A stretch of DNA of 62,905 nucleotides from positions 1 to 62,905 of IMG/VR virus record IMGVR_UViG_3300044643_000527, one strand, 5' to 3'. Source of the stretch: a virus. A model generated the notes under the pieces. The model had not been told where the DNA came from and searched no databases. It saw only the letters and a program-made list of their open reading frames with translations. Positions 48,339 through 56,303 of this stretch are shown piece by piece. Both the position numbers and the translations under genes were made by a program. Each line of letters starts with the position of its first letter. The first letter of the stretch is position 1.

Positions 48339-49457
48339 TTATTTTTTTCTTTTAACAGCAATCTTCTTACGCATCTTCTTAACTGAACCTCCTCTTCTAA
48401 ATCCTTGTTCTTCAAATTCCATATCTGCTCTTTCCATTGCACCGATTCCTGATCCAGCATATGGAGTAGGTTTAGGTGTAGGAGAAGGTGTAGGAGTTGT
48501 TGTAACTGGAGTTGGAGTAGTCTCAGTTTTTGGCTTTGACAAACTACTTTTACTTATTTCACCAGACTTTAACTTCTTCATCAAAGCAATATTAGAACTT
48601 GCTGAACCATCAGTTAATCCTTGCTTTTTAGCTTCAGACCAACTAGTACCAGTTTTTTGTTGCCACAACTGTGATACAGTTGGTTCAGATTTTTTTGGAG
48701 GCGTTACAACAACTTCAGGAATAGTTACTTTCTTTCTAATCTCTGGTCTTTTTAAAGATTCAATTTTAGATTTTACTTTTTTAGATTGTCCTTTTTTAAA
48801 ATCTTCAGTTTTTTTAATTAATTTTTTTACTCCAACTTCAGTGTTCCAATCAGGATTTTTTTCAAGTTTACCAGTCTTAGTATCTAAATAAAAAGCTTGA
48901 CCAGTTCTTGTCATCTTGTTAAGAAGATCTTTGTTAATAGGAGCTGGTTTTTTAACTTCAGGTTTTTTAGTAACCACCTTTTTAGTTTCTACTTTTTTGA
49001 CAGTAGCTTTAGGTTTTTGAACCGGAGCTACTTTTTTAGTAGGTGCAGCTGGTTTAGTTTTAACGCTATAATAATCTGCAGGCCTTGCACCAGTAGCTAC
49101 ATCAAGAAAACTATTACCTGTTACTTTAGGTTTACTAGGTGTAGTTTGTTTTTTAGTTTCTACTTTTTTAACTACTTTCTTTTTATCTGAAGTTTTAGAT
49201 GCCATGCCATATGGCTTTTTCTTAGAATCAGAAGGTTTATTAACTACTGGTTTTCCATATTGATCTTTAACTGTTGTATCATATAAAGATGGTCCAGATT
49301 TTTTATTTTCAACCTTTTTCTTAGGTTCCACCTTTTTCTTAGATGCATCAGCTTTAGGTTTTGCTTTTACATTTACTTTTGGCATACTAAAACCTTTATA
49401 AGAATTTAGTTGGCTTAATATATAAGCATTTCCGGCATTAGATTTTTTTTTGGCCAT
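48339..49457 (-). CDS. Lys/Pro/Thr-rich disordered basic protein, 372 aa
   Basis: Almost entirely low-complexity: alternating KK/VE/TK/PK segments (KKVETKKQTTPSKPKVTG; KKVETKKVVTKKPEVKKP), a Thr/Pro stretch (TTPTPVTTTPTPSPTPKP) near residue 320, and the terminal tag FRRGGSVKKMRKKIAVKRKK. The composition resembles eukaryote-like H1 tails or other DNA-condensing proteins. It is located directly after the probable capsid-associated 341-aa gene. A role in genome condensation or internal capsid packing is inferred; nothing catalytic is visible. GC-rich runs are absent, and the base composition matches its neighbours. Confidence 0.65.
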   Translation of the reverse strand: MAKKKSNAGNAYILSQLNSYKGFSMPKVNVKAKPKADASKKKVEPKKKVENKKSGPSLYDTTVKDQYGKPVVNKPSDSKKKPYGMASKTSDKKKVVKKVETKKQTTPSKPKVTGNSFLDVATGARPADYYSVKTKPAAPTKKVAPVQKPKATVKKVETKKVVTKKPEVKKPAPINKDLLNKMTRTGQAFYLDTKTGKLEKNPDWNTEVGVKKLIKKTEDFKKGQSKKVKSKIESLKRPEIRKKVTIPEVVVTPPKKSEPTVSQLWQQKTGTSWSEAKKQGLTDGSASSNIALMKKLKSGEISKSSLSKPKTETTPTPVTTTPTPSPTPKPTPYAGSGIGAMERADMEFEEQGFRRGGSVKKMRKKIAVKRKK

Positions 49458-49469
49458 TTTATTTTAATT

Positions 49470-50495
49470 TTAACTATTCCATAATTTCTCAACAGAAGCT
49501 GTAAGATCCTTAAGAACATCCTCATTAAGTGGGTTCTTTAAGTACTCTACAACATCAGCTACATTTCTACCAAGTAAGCTATTTGACTTAGCATGATAAA
49601 TATGACCATCTGCCTTATTAATAATATACTTAAAAAATACGGAATCTCTAACAACTGATTTAATTTTTAGTGTCTCCATATCCATATTTACTGCATCCAT
49701 GAAAGATTTAGCTGCTCTTTCTTTGTTGCTTTCTCCTCCTTCACCATTTATGTACATATCCATGTTCTCATAAATGACATCATTTGGTGTATGTTTTCTA
49801 TACTGTGTGCTATTAATATCTACTACTTTAGCAACATAGAATAGTTTTGTACTGTTCTTATCAAATAACTTCTGTAATTCAGAAAGTGCTTTATTACGCA
49901 TTTTCTTGTACTCAGTTCTGATCATTACAGTTTCTTCTTCTTTATCTAAATAAAACTTAGGCGGTTTAGCTTTTGATCTTGCATCTTCATAGCTCTTTGC
50001 TACAATTGAAAATCCTCCAGCTTCAATAGCATAAATTTTAATTCTATCAAAAGGATCTTTTGGATCAAGATAAACTGGCTCATTACCACATTTTAAATCT
50101 ATCTTATTCCAGAAGTCTTTATTATTTGGATTAAGTAATTTTACTTTATTCCAAAATTCTTTGTCTTCAATATCTACAACATTTGCTGCTAGTTCTCTTT
50201 CTAGCTCAGCAACTGCTGTTCTGATTTCTCTAACCTTAGCTTCTTTTTGGTCTGTAGGCAAAACTCTAATCTCAGGTGCAAATTCATTTAAACCTGTGAT
50301 ATATCTAATTACTCCATTAACCTCTAAGCAAGCTAACTGCTCATGGTGCTTAACACCATCAAATAATACCTGTTGGTAATTCTCTAATCCCATGTTAGAA
50401 GAATTACTATCAAAGAACGTTCTAATAGCTATGGCTGTTTTTCTGCTGGTGGCAGCCTTATTAATTTCCACCATTGTAAATCCTGTAGTTTCCAT
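49470..50495 (-). CDS. Capsid-associated structural protein downstream of MCP, 341 aa
   Basis: Mixed alpha/beta protein with no recognised enzyme motif (MGLENYQQVLFDGVKHHEQL; VREIRTAVAELERELAANVV; FDRIKIYAIEAGGFSIVAKS; EYKKMRNKALSELQKLFDKN). It follows the MCP and its terminator. Its leader ends AAAACCAACAAA, which is also found before the scaffold-like gene. In crAss-like phages the gene after the MCP typically encodes an auxiliary capsid or head-completion protein; that assignment here is by position only. Confidence 0.62.
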   Translation of the reverse strand: METTGFTMVEINKAATSRKTAIAIRTFFDSNSSNMGLENYQQVLFDGVKHHEQLACLEVNGVIRYITGLNEFAPEIRVLPTDQKEAKVREIRTAVAELERELAANVVDIEDKEFWNKVKLLNPNNKDFWNKIDLKCGNEPVYLDPKDPFDRIKIYAIEAGGFSIVAKSYEDARSKAKPPKFYLDKEEETVMIRTEYKKMRNKALSELQKLFDKNSTKLFYVAKVVDINSTQYRKHTPNDVIYENMDMYINGEGGESNKERAAKSFMDAVNMDMETLKIKSVVRDSVFFKYIINKADGHIYHAKSNSLLGRNVADVVEYLKNPLNEDVLKDLTASVEKLWNS

Positions 50496-50525
50496 TTTTT
50501 GTTGGTTTTAAAATTTAAAAATAAG

Positions 50526-50554
50526 TAAAAAGAGGGAGCTATTACACTCCCTCT
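50526..50554 (-). terminator. Intrinsic terminator after the major capsid gene
   Basis: Minus-strand AGAGGGAG pairs perfectly with CTCCCTCT around an eight-base loop, followed by a TTTTT run. It lies 15 bases downstream of the MCP stop and is the cleanest terminator in the window. Confidence 0.9.
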
Positions 50555-50568
50555 CATACTTTGATCTA

Positions 50569-52188
50569 TTATAGAGAGCCTCCAGTGATTGGGTTTCTCA
50601 TAACAATTTTCAAGACTTTAGTTGGATCTTTAACCCAAATAGCTGGCATTGTTTGAGACATCATCACACGGTACCCGTTGAATTGTCCAGAAGACTGGAA
50701 CCCTTGAGTTCTACCCATGTAGTCCATAGTACCATTTTGATACCACCACTTCAATTGGTTATCCCAAGAAAGTTTCAACATAAAGATGTTATCATTAGTG
50801 TTATCTGTGATATCAAAGATAATAAAGCTGTAAGAAGATAATGGGAAACCATCAATGATTGGGTTCTCAATATCATTTGTATGAACATTGTCAAATGCTG
50901 GGTTAAGAACAAACTTAACATTTGCCAAGAATGGAATTACATATGAAGTATAAGCAAATCCAAAGTTCAAGTCCATACCTTTACCAGTGATAGCACCTAT
51001 ATCAGCAGCCTGAATTAACAAACCTGAAGAGATAGCTTCTTGCTTAATGGCCTCATTAACCATACGCATACCACCCATACCAGTTTGTACAATAAGAGAT
51101 CTTTTTGGATCTGGTCCTTGGAACTCAACCTTACCATTGAAGAAGTTATAGATTTCTCCACGGAATAAGTCAAGAGTAAAGTTATTTTTGTTGTATACTC
51201 TTTTGAACGCATTGTTCAATTGTTGCCAAAGTCCAACAGATAATCTGATATCATCTGGACCATCTTGCTTAACTTTACCTCCTTGTCCCCACATTAAGTA
51301 AGTCTCAATGTCAGTTGCAATTTTAGAAAGGTGAGCTGCTTCCATGTTTGTCAAGAAAGTTCTAGACAAATCTCCGTTATCAAATGCTTTCTTAACAGCA
51401 TCTTTACCCATAACTTTAACCATATCCTCTAAAGATGTGATTGATGGGTCTAAAGTGTTTTTATCAAATGTTCTCCAGATCTCAGTTACAGGAACTGTAC
51501 CATCTGCATTCATACCACCTTTGATCATTAAGTCTGCTCTAGAAGAGATAGAATAATGTACGTGAGCTTCTGCACCACCAACAAAGTTATAGTATTCACG
51601 GAAACCTGCTTGAGTGATGATATCAGAGAATCTCTCACCATACTCACCTCTTGCAGAACCTTTTCTGAATAATCTTGTACCATTAGCCAAATACTTGTTA
51701 TCCAAATATTTAGTGTTGTCATTGTTTACAAGTTGAACAGTATAGACAAAACCATCACCTAATGGAAAGATATCCTCATCTGTAATATACATTTCCACAC
51801 CATTGTATTTGTCATAAGTGATGATATCACCATGTCCAAACTCTCTGCGGCTAATTTTAATTTTGAAGGTTGTACCATCAACACCTTTAAAAGCATTTAG
51901 TGGTTCAATATCTTCAATTACATATGGAAGATCTGTAGAGACTGGAGTCTGCCACTTGTACTCTCCACGAGCATTGTCAACCATAATTACATTTTTGCCA
52001 CCAAAGCTAGAAAGCTGGTAAAGCGGCATTTCTACTTTCTGAGCCATAGCCCATAAATCAACTGGACCTAAATCCATAGGTTCAGCATCTTTTAACATAT
52101 TCACTAAGTGATAAGAGTCTACATGCGATGAAGCTTGGTAGGCTGTATCTCTTAGGAATATCCCATTGTTTAAAATTGGAGTTGCCAT
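50569..52188 (-). CDS. Major capsid protein (HK97-fold, crAss-like), 539 aa
   Basis: Reads like crAss-like MCPs: ATPILNNGIFLRDTAYQASS near the start, MPLYQLSSFGGKNVIMVDNA, YKWQTPVSTDLPYVIEDIEP, FREYYNFVGGAEAHVHY, TDIETYLMWGQGGKVKQDGP and, near the end, RGEIYNFFNGKVEFQGPDPK and IIFDITDNTNDNIFMLKLSW. A mixed alpha/beta domain with an extended N-arm fits the HK97 fold. It lies between the scaffold-like gene and the auxiliary gene and has a strong terminator immediately behind it, consistent with high expression. Start chosen at ATG 52188, preceded by an A-rich leader (CAAATATAAAA). High confidence from order and sequence. Confidence 0.9.
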   Translation of the reverse strand: MATPILNNGIFLRDTAYQASSHVDSYHLVNMLKDAEPMDLGPVDLWAMAQKVEMPLYQLSSFGGKNVIMVDNARGEYKWQTPVSTDLPYVIEDIEPLNAFKGVDGTTFKIKISRREFGHGDIITYDKYNGVEMYITDEDIFPLGDGFVYTVQLVNNDNTKYLDNKYLANGTRLFRKGSARGEYGERFSDIITQAGFREYYNFVGGAEAHVHYSISSRADLMIKGGMNADGTVPVTEIWRTFDKNTLDPSITSLEDMVKVMGKDAVKKAFDNGDLSRTFLTNMEAAHLSKIATDIETYLMWGQGGKVKQDGPDDIRLSVGLWQQLNNAFKRVYNKNNFTLDLFRGEIYNFFNGKVEFQGPDPKRSLIVQTGMGGMRMVNEAIKQEAISSGLLIQAADIGAITGKGMDLNFGFAYTSYVIPFLANVKFVLNPAFDNVHTNDIENPIIDGFPLSSYSFIIFDITDNTNDNIFMLKLSWDNQLKWWYQNGTMDYMGRTQGFQSSGQFNGYRVMMSQTMPAIWVKDPTKVLKIVMRNPITGGSL

Positions 52189-52216
52189 TTTTATATTTGT
52201 TTTATTTGTTACTTAA

Positions 52217-53458
52217 TTAAAATCTCTTGAACATATTAGTTCTTGAGATGGTTTTTTGTGGTTTACTAGTTCTAGTCTTAGCATCATACTCTCTGTCATC
52301 ATTTACAGAAGATGTGATCTTTCTTGACTGTTCTGTCTTTAATTGTCTTACTGTTTTCTCTACAGCTTGTTTAGTTCCTTGATCCTTAATTTTAGATTTA
52401 TATCCATCTGGATCTGCAAGTAACCAAAGTGCTTCTGCAATAAGATCATGTCTTGGTTCTACAAACTGATACTTCTCTAATAAGTGTCCAAGTAAGTTAG
52501 TTTGTTTACCAGAAATAGAAGGGTAGTTAGGTTGAACTAATCCTGAGTATAACATACTTTGTACTTTTCTATCAAGTTTAATTCCACCAATTTCACCATT
52601 TGCTAAAGTTCCATATACATTATCTGTGTATTGTCTAGCAGCTTGCTCTTGTTGTTGTTTCTTTACTTCTTGCTCTGCAAGTTGTCTAGCAACAATCTCT
52701 TCTTGCATTCTATCTAACTTTGGTTTAAACTGATTAGCTTTTTGACCAAGCTTATCCATATCTTTCCAGTCATTAATTTCTTCTTCAATTTCTTCTGGAG
52801 TTCCAAAGTTTGTAGTAAACAAGTATTGTCTTGCAATTTCTTCCTGGTCATATTCATCATTTGGATCTAACTCTCTCATCTCCTCTACATGAGCAAGAGT
52901 TCTAAATAGACCCTTAAGATCTGTACCACCATCTGCTACATATTTAGCAGCATACTGAAGTTCTTCTGGTAATGCATTAAAGAACTCTTTTGGAGTATTC
53001 TCTCTAACTGCATTTTCTCTTTCTTGGAAGTTTGCTTCAAATAGTTCACGGAAATCTTTTGTAGTATACTCCTCTAATGGTTTGTCATCATCAAAAGGTA
53101 CTAAAGATCCTTCCTCAATCATTTTAGATGCTAACTCTGCTAGACCTGATTTATCAACCTTTGGTCTGCCTTTGTTACCAGCATCTTCTTCTTGAGTAAT
53201 TAAACTATCTAACTCAGCAATAGTTTCTTCTACTTCTTCTTTCTTTGCTACTTCTTCTTTAGAAGTAGGCTTGTCAAGGAACGATGTGTCTACATTCTCT
53301 TTAGAGAACATAGACTTAGGTTTTTCTTCATCTGCTGGGAGCATTACATTCTCTGCTCCTGGCATTCCAAACATCTCATCAATGTTTACATCTATCTGTT
53401 CTACCTTTGTGGTAGCTTGCACTTGGTCTTCACCAAGTACTTTGTCTAATTCTTCCAT
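52217..53458 (-). CDS. Scaffold-like head protein, 413 aa
   Basis: Strongly acidic N-terminal half (EELDKVLGEDQVQATTKVEQ; EEVAKKEEVEETIAELDSLI), a helical, Gln/Glu-rich middle (EEEINDWKDMDKLGQKANQF; RQLAEQEVKKQQQEQAARQY) and a basic C-terminus (TSKPQKTISRTNMFKRF). This charge layout, together with location between portal and MCP, is typical of capsid scaffolding proteins, which template the prohead and then leave it. No protease motif was found in it. Preceded by an AAAACCAACAAA leader. Confidence 0.72.
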   Translation of the reverse strand: MEELDKVLGEDQVQATTKVEQIDVNIDEMFGMPGAENVMLPADEEKPKSMFSKENVDTSFLDKPTSKEEVAKKEEVEETIAELDSLITQEEDAGNKGRPKVDKSGLAELASKMIEEGSLVPFDDDKPLEEYTTKDFRELFEANFQERENAVRENTPKEFFNALPEELQYAAKYVADGGTDLKGLFRTLAHVEEMRELDPNDEYDQEEIARQYLFTTNFGTPEEIEEEINDWKDMDKLGQKANQFKPKLDRMQEEIVARQLAEQEVKKQQQEQAARQYTDNVYGTLANGEIGGIKLDRKVQSMLYSGLVQPNYPSISGKQTNLLGHLLEKYQFVEPRHDLIAEALWLLADPDGYKSKIKDQGTKQAVEKTVRQLKTEQSRKITSSVNDDREYDAKTRTSKPQKTISRTNMFKRF

Positions 53459-53531
53459 GTTTGTTGGTTTTGTTTATAATTTAATATAAGCAATAAACTT
53501 GAAAAATTTATAATAAGAATATTTATTTTTT

Positions 53532-53550
53532 GCACTATATGGCTAAGTGC
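53532..53550 (-). other. Weak hairpin between portal and scaffold-like genes
   Basis: GCACT and AGTGC form a five-base stem around nine bases, in a 92-base gap that otherwise holds AT-rich sequence. There is no good T tract on the minus strand, so it may be an RNA processing site or an unimportant repeat rather than a terminator. Confidence 0.35.
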
Positions 53551-56301
53551 TTATTCTTTTTCTTTATTCTTATTCTTACTATCAAATTTATTCTTATTTT
53601 CTCTTGCTATCTGTAGCTGTTTATCTGCTATTTCTTTTTGTGCTTGAAGTTTTTCCCTTTCAATATCCATCTTTTGAGACTGTCTCATATTCTCATTAAC
53701 CTGCTTTTCTCTTTGCAAGCTAGTTTGTTCTTGATATTGTTCAGAAGATCTAATCTCTTTCATTTGATCTGCATAGTCTGACATCTCATTCTTATTAACA
53801 TCAGCCATAGATCCATATCCAGCAGCTCTAATTTCAGCAACCAAGATATCTCTTTGTCTATCTTTTTCTTTCTCAGCAGCTTGAGCATCAATCTTCATCT
53901 TCTCAATTTCTTGTTGAGATTTAGTTTGTTGTTCTTGCATTTGCTGTTGTTGTTGCATTTCTTGTTGTTTCAACTGTGTCTGTTTATCTTCAGATGACTT
54001 AAGAGCGTTATTAAGCTCAGCAATTGAATCAGACTGAACAATCTTACCTAGATCATAAATAGATGCCCCTGTGGTATTATTTTGCATTGCCATTTGTTTT
54101 AACTGTTCAAGAACAGCTCTATGGTTTGCAGTAGTACTACAGAATATATTAAGATCTCTCATCAAAAGATCTGTACCATTAATTTGAAAATTAACTTTTT
54201 CATCTGCTGATGTAGTATATGTTAATCTTGCAGATGGTTTAGTTGCATTATAATACTGTGCCAAGTCAGTTCTCATTTGGTGAACTCTTGGCATTAAGTA
54301 ATCAGCATGTTGTATAAAGAATACTTCTGTCTGTGCATATGATGAAGAAGTTGCTTGCTCAATACCGGTAGCTGTCATTTGTGATAACTGCTGACCCATT
54401 CTTTGAGCATTAACACCAATTACTTCATAAGCTTGTTGCTTAAAGTGATTAGCCAACTGAATCCTTGACATTAATCTTTCTGTCTGAGATAGATCTAGTT
54501 TTTGGAAGTGTTGGAAGTTAAGAGCATTTTCTGTATTAGCAATAGATGTATCTAATGGTAACATCTGGAAATTCTTCATTGCTACATAAGCCTTAGCATA
54601 GTTACCTTTACCCCAGTCTTCACCAAGTGAATGTTTAGGTAAAGTATTCTGGTCTAACATGATAATAGTACCAAGCTCATCTACTAAGATATCTGCTATC
54701 TGATTATTTACAATGTTATATCCAATCTGGTATGGTTTCATTAAGTCTATTAAAGCTGTAGACTTAGTATTTCTATCTGAGAATACTGCTCCTTCTACAG
54801 GAAGCTTACATCCATACAAGCTTTGATCTCCTTTGAATTGGAATCTTAATGGGCCAATTTTGTTTCTCTGGATACCAATATAGATAGGTGAGAATCCACC
54901 AGGATTATTCATACCCCAGAAAGATGGAATGTTTGGTCCAATCTTAATGCCACCCCATACTTCATTAATCCAGATCCAGTCTATGTGTTCACCAAATGCT
55001 AAATTATCTTTTGTCTTATTCTTAAATAATCTAGTATCATAGATTGGCTTATCTGTAACTTGGTAGTCTTCTGTTACTACTTCATTAGTAACTTGACCAT
55101 CTTCAGTTATTTTAGTAAGGTGACCTACTTTTCTTTGAGACTTCCAATATGCTTGGGTTACTCTAAGTAAGTATGCTGTACCTTGATCAAAGTAATCTTC
55201 TCCCTGTGATAGTATCTGATTTATAATATCACCACCATCAGTAATTGAATTTGCTCTAGCTGTAGTATATTGTCTATATGCAAGAGAAGGCATATTAACA
55301 TTCCACTCATGAGATTTTGTTCCATCATAATATGTACCGTCATTTTGATAACCACCAACTATATAACCACCTGATCTAATAGGATATACTGCTTCAAGAG
55401 CTTTTAACTGCTCCTCACTCATTATATATCCAAACTTATCTATTACATCAGATACTGTAAACATGTCTATTTTACCTACCCAGTTTCCTTGAGAAATATA
55501 TCTAGCATCTGGAGACTTGTGATAGAAAGTAACTACTGGATTCCATAGTTCTACTTCATAGTCATCTTCTAACATATTAAAATGCCAGAACTCTCTATCT
55601 GTAATAAGCATATCTCTAAATGCTCTTTCTTCAAGCTCATCCATCTTAAACTTCTCAACATCTACTCTATGTTGGTGAGAAGCCCATTGCTCTATCATTG
55701 ATCTATAATCTTTCTTAAAGAAAGCTTCTATCTCAGGAAGTGTTTTAAGATTTTCTGGAGATGTTTGTTGCTGTGCCTCTTCAGAATTTGGATCTAATCC
55801 TTGCTCTAATAATGCAGTAACAATTTTCATTTGAGCATCTGCTAGAAGAGTTTCTTCAACCATCTTTCTTTTTTCTTCTAGCATCTCATTATATGAAAAC
55901 TCATCTACTGCTCTATATGTAAGTTTGGTTGATCTCTTAGCAAATTCAGATACAAGAACATTAATAACATTTGGGATAATAGGGTAGAACTTTAACTCTA
56001 ATGCTGTAGCTTCTTCTCTTGTAAGTAATTCTACAATGTCTTTATATTCATTATTCTCTTCAATGATATAATCTGTTCTATCTATAATACCTTTTGCAAG
56101 CTTATAGTTTTTCATTAGTCTTCTAGCATTTCTTCTGATTTGCTTAAGACCATTCCATTCTAACCAGTCTAAGTTCCAAGCAGCCCATTCTTCATCTTTA
56201 TCTTTTTTAGATAAAAACTGCAAAGGCTGGGTAACACTACCCATCCTGTTTTGATCTACCTTAGCACCTTTCTTTAACTGTAATGCGTTATATACTTGCA
56301 T
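53551..56301 (-). CDS. Portal protein (crAss-like), 916 aa
   Basis: Large protein following TerL by two bases. Typical portal content includes DPNSEEAQQQTSPENL, HRVDVEKFKMDELEERAFRD, WHFNMLEDDYEVELWNPVVT, SPDARYISQGNWVGKIDMFT and FGYIMSEEQLKALEAVYP. Further on are NNPGGFSPIYIGIQRNKIGP and RQIQLANHFKQQAYEVIG-like text (LMSRIQLANHFKQQAYEVIG). The C-terminal ~150 residues are a Gln/Lys-rich coiled coil (QTQLKQQEMQQQQQMQEQQT), usual for the barrel or crown. It forms the dodecameric channel at the capsid vertex for DNA entry and exit. Gene order TerL-portal-scaffold-MCP supports this firmly. Confidence 0.87.
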   Translation of the reverse strand: MQVYNALQLKKGAKVDQNRMGSVTQPLQFLSKKDKDEEWAAWNLDWLEWNGLKQIRRNARRLMKNYKLAKGIIDRTDYIIEENNEYKDIVELLTREEATALELKFYPIIPNVINVLVSEFAKRSTKLTYRAVDEFSYNEMLEEKRKMVEETLLADAQMKIVTALLEQGLDPNSEEAQQQTSPENLKTLPEIEAFFKKDYRSMIEQWASHQHRVDVEKFKMDELEERAFRDMLITDREFWHFNMLEDDYEVELWNPVVTFYHKSPDARYISQGNWVGKIDMFTVSDVIDKFGYIMSEEQLKALEAVYPIRSGGYIVGGYQNDGTYYDGTKSHEWNVNMPSLAYRQYTTARANSITDGGDIINQILSQGEDYFDQGTAYLLRVTQAYWKSQRKVGHLTKITEDGQVTNEVVTEDYQVTDKPIYDTRLFKNKTKDNLAFGEHIDWIWINEVWGGIKIGPNIPSFWGMNNPGGFSPIYIGIQRNKIGPLRFQFKGDQSLYGCKLPVEGAVFSDRNTKSTALIDLMKPYQIGYNIVNNQIADILVDELGTIIMLDQNTLPKHSLGEDWGKGNYAKAYVAMKNFQMLPLDTSIANTENALNFQHFQKLDLSQTERLMSRIQLANHFKQQAYEVIGVNAQRMGQQLSQMTATGIEQATSSSYAQTEVFFIQHADYLMPRVHQMRTDLAQYYNATKPSARLTYTTSADEKVNFQINGTDLLMRDLNIFCSTTANHRAVLEQLKQMAMQNNTTGASIYDLGKIVQSDSIAELNNALKSSEDKQTQLKQQEMQQQQQMQEQQTKSQQEIEKMKIDAQAAEKEKDRQRDILVAEIRAAGYGSMADVNKNEMSDYADQMKEIRSSEQYQEQTSLQREKQVNENMRQSQKMDIEREKLQAQKEIADKQLQIARENKNKFDSKNKNKEKE

Positions 56302-56303
56302 AG

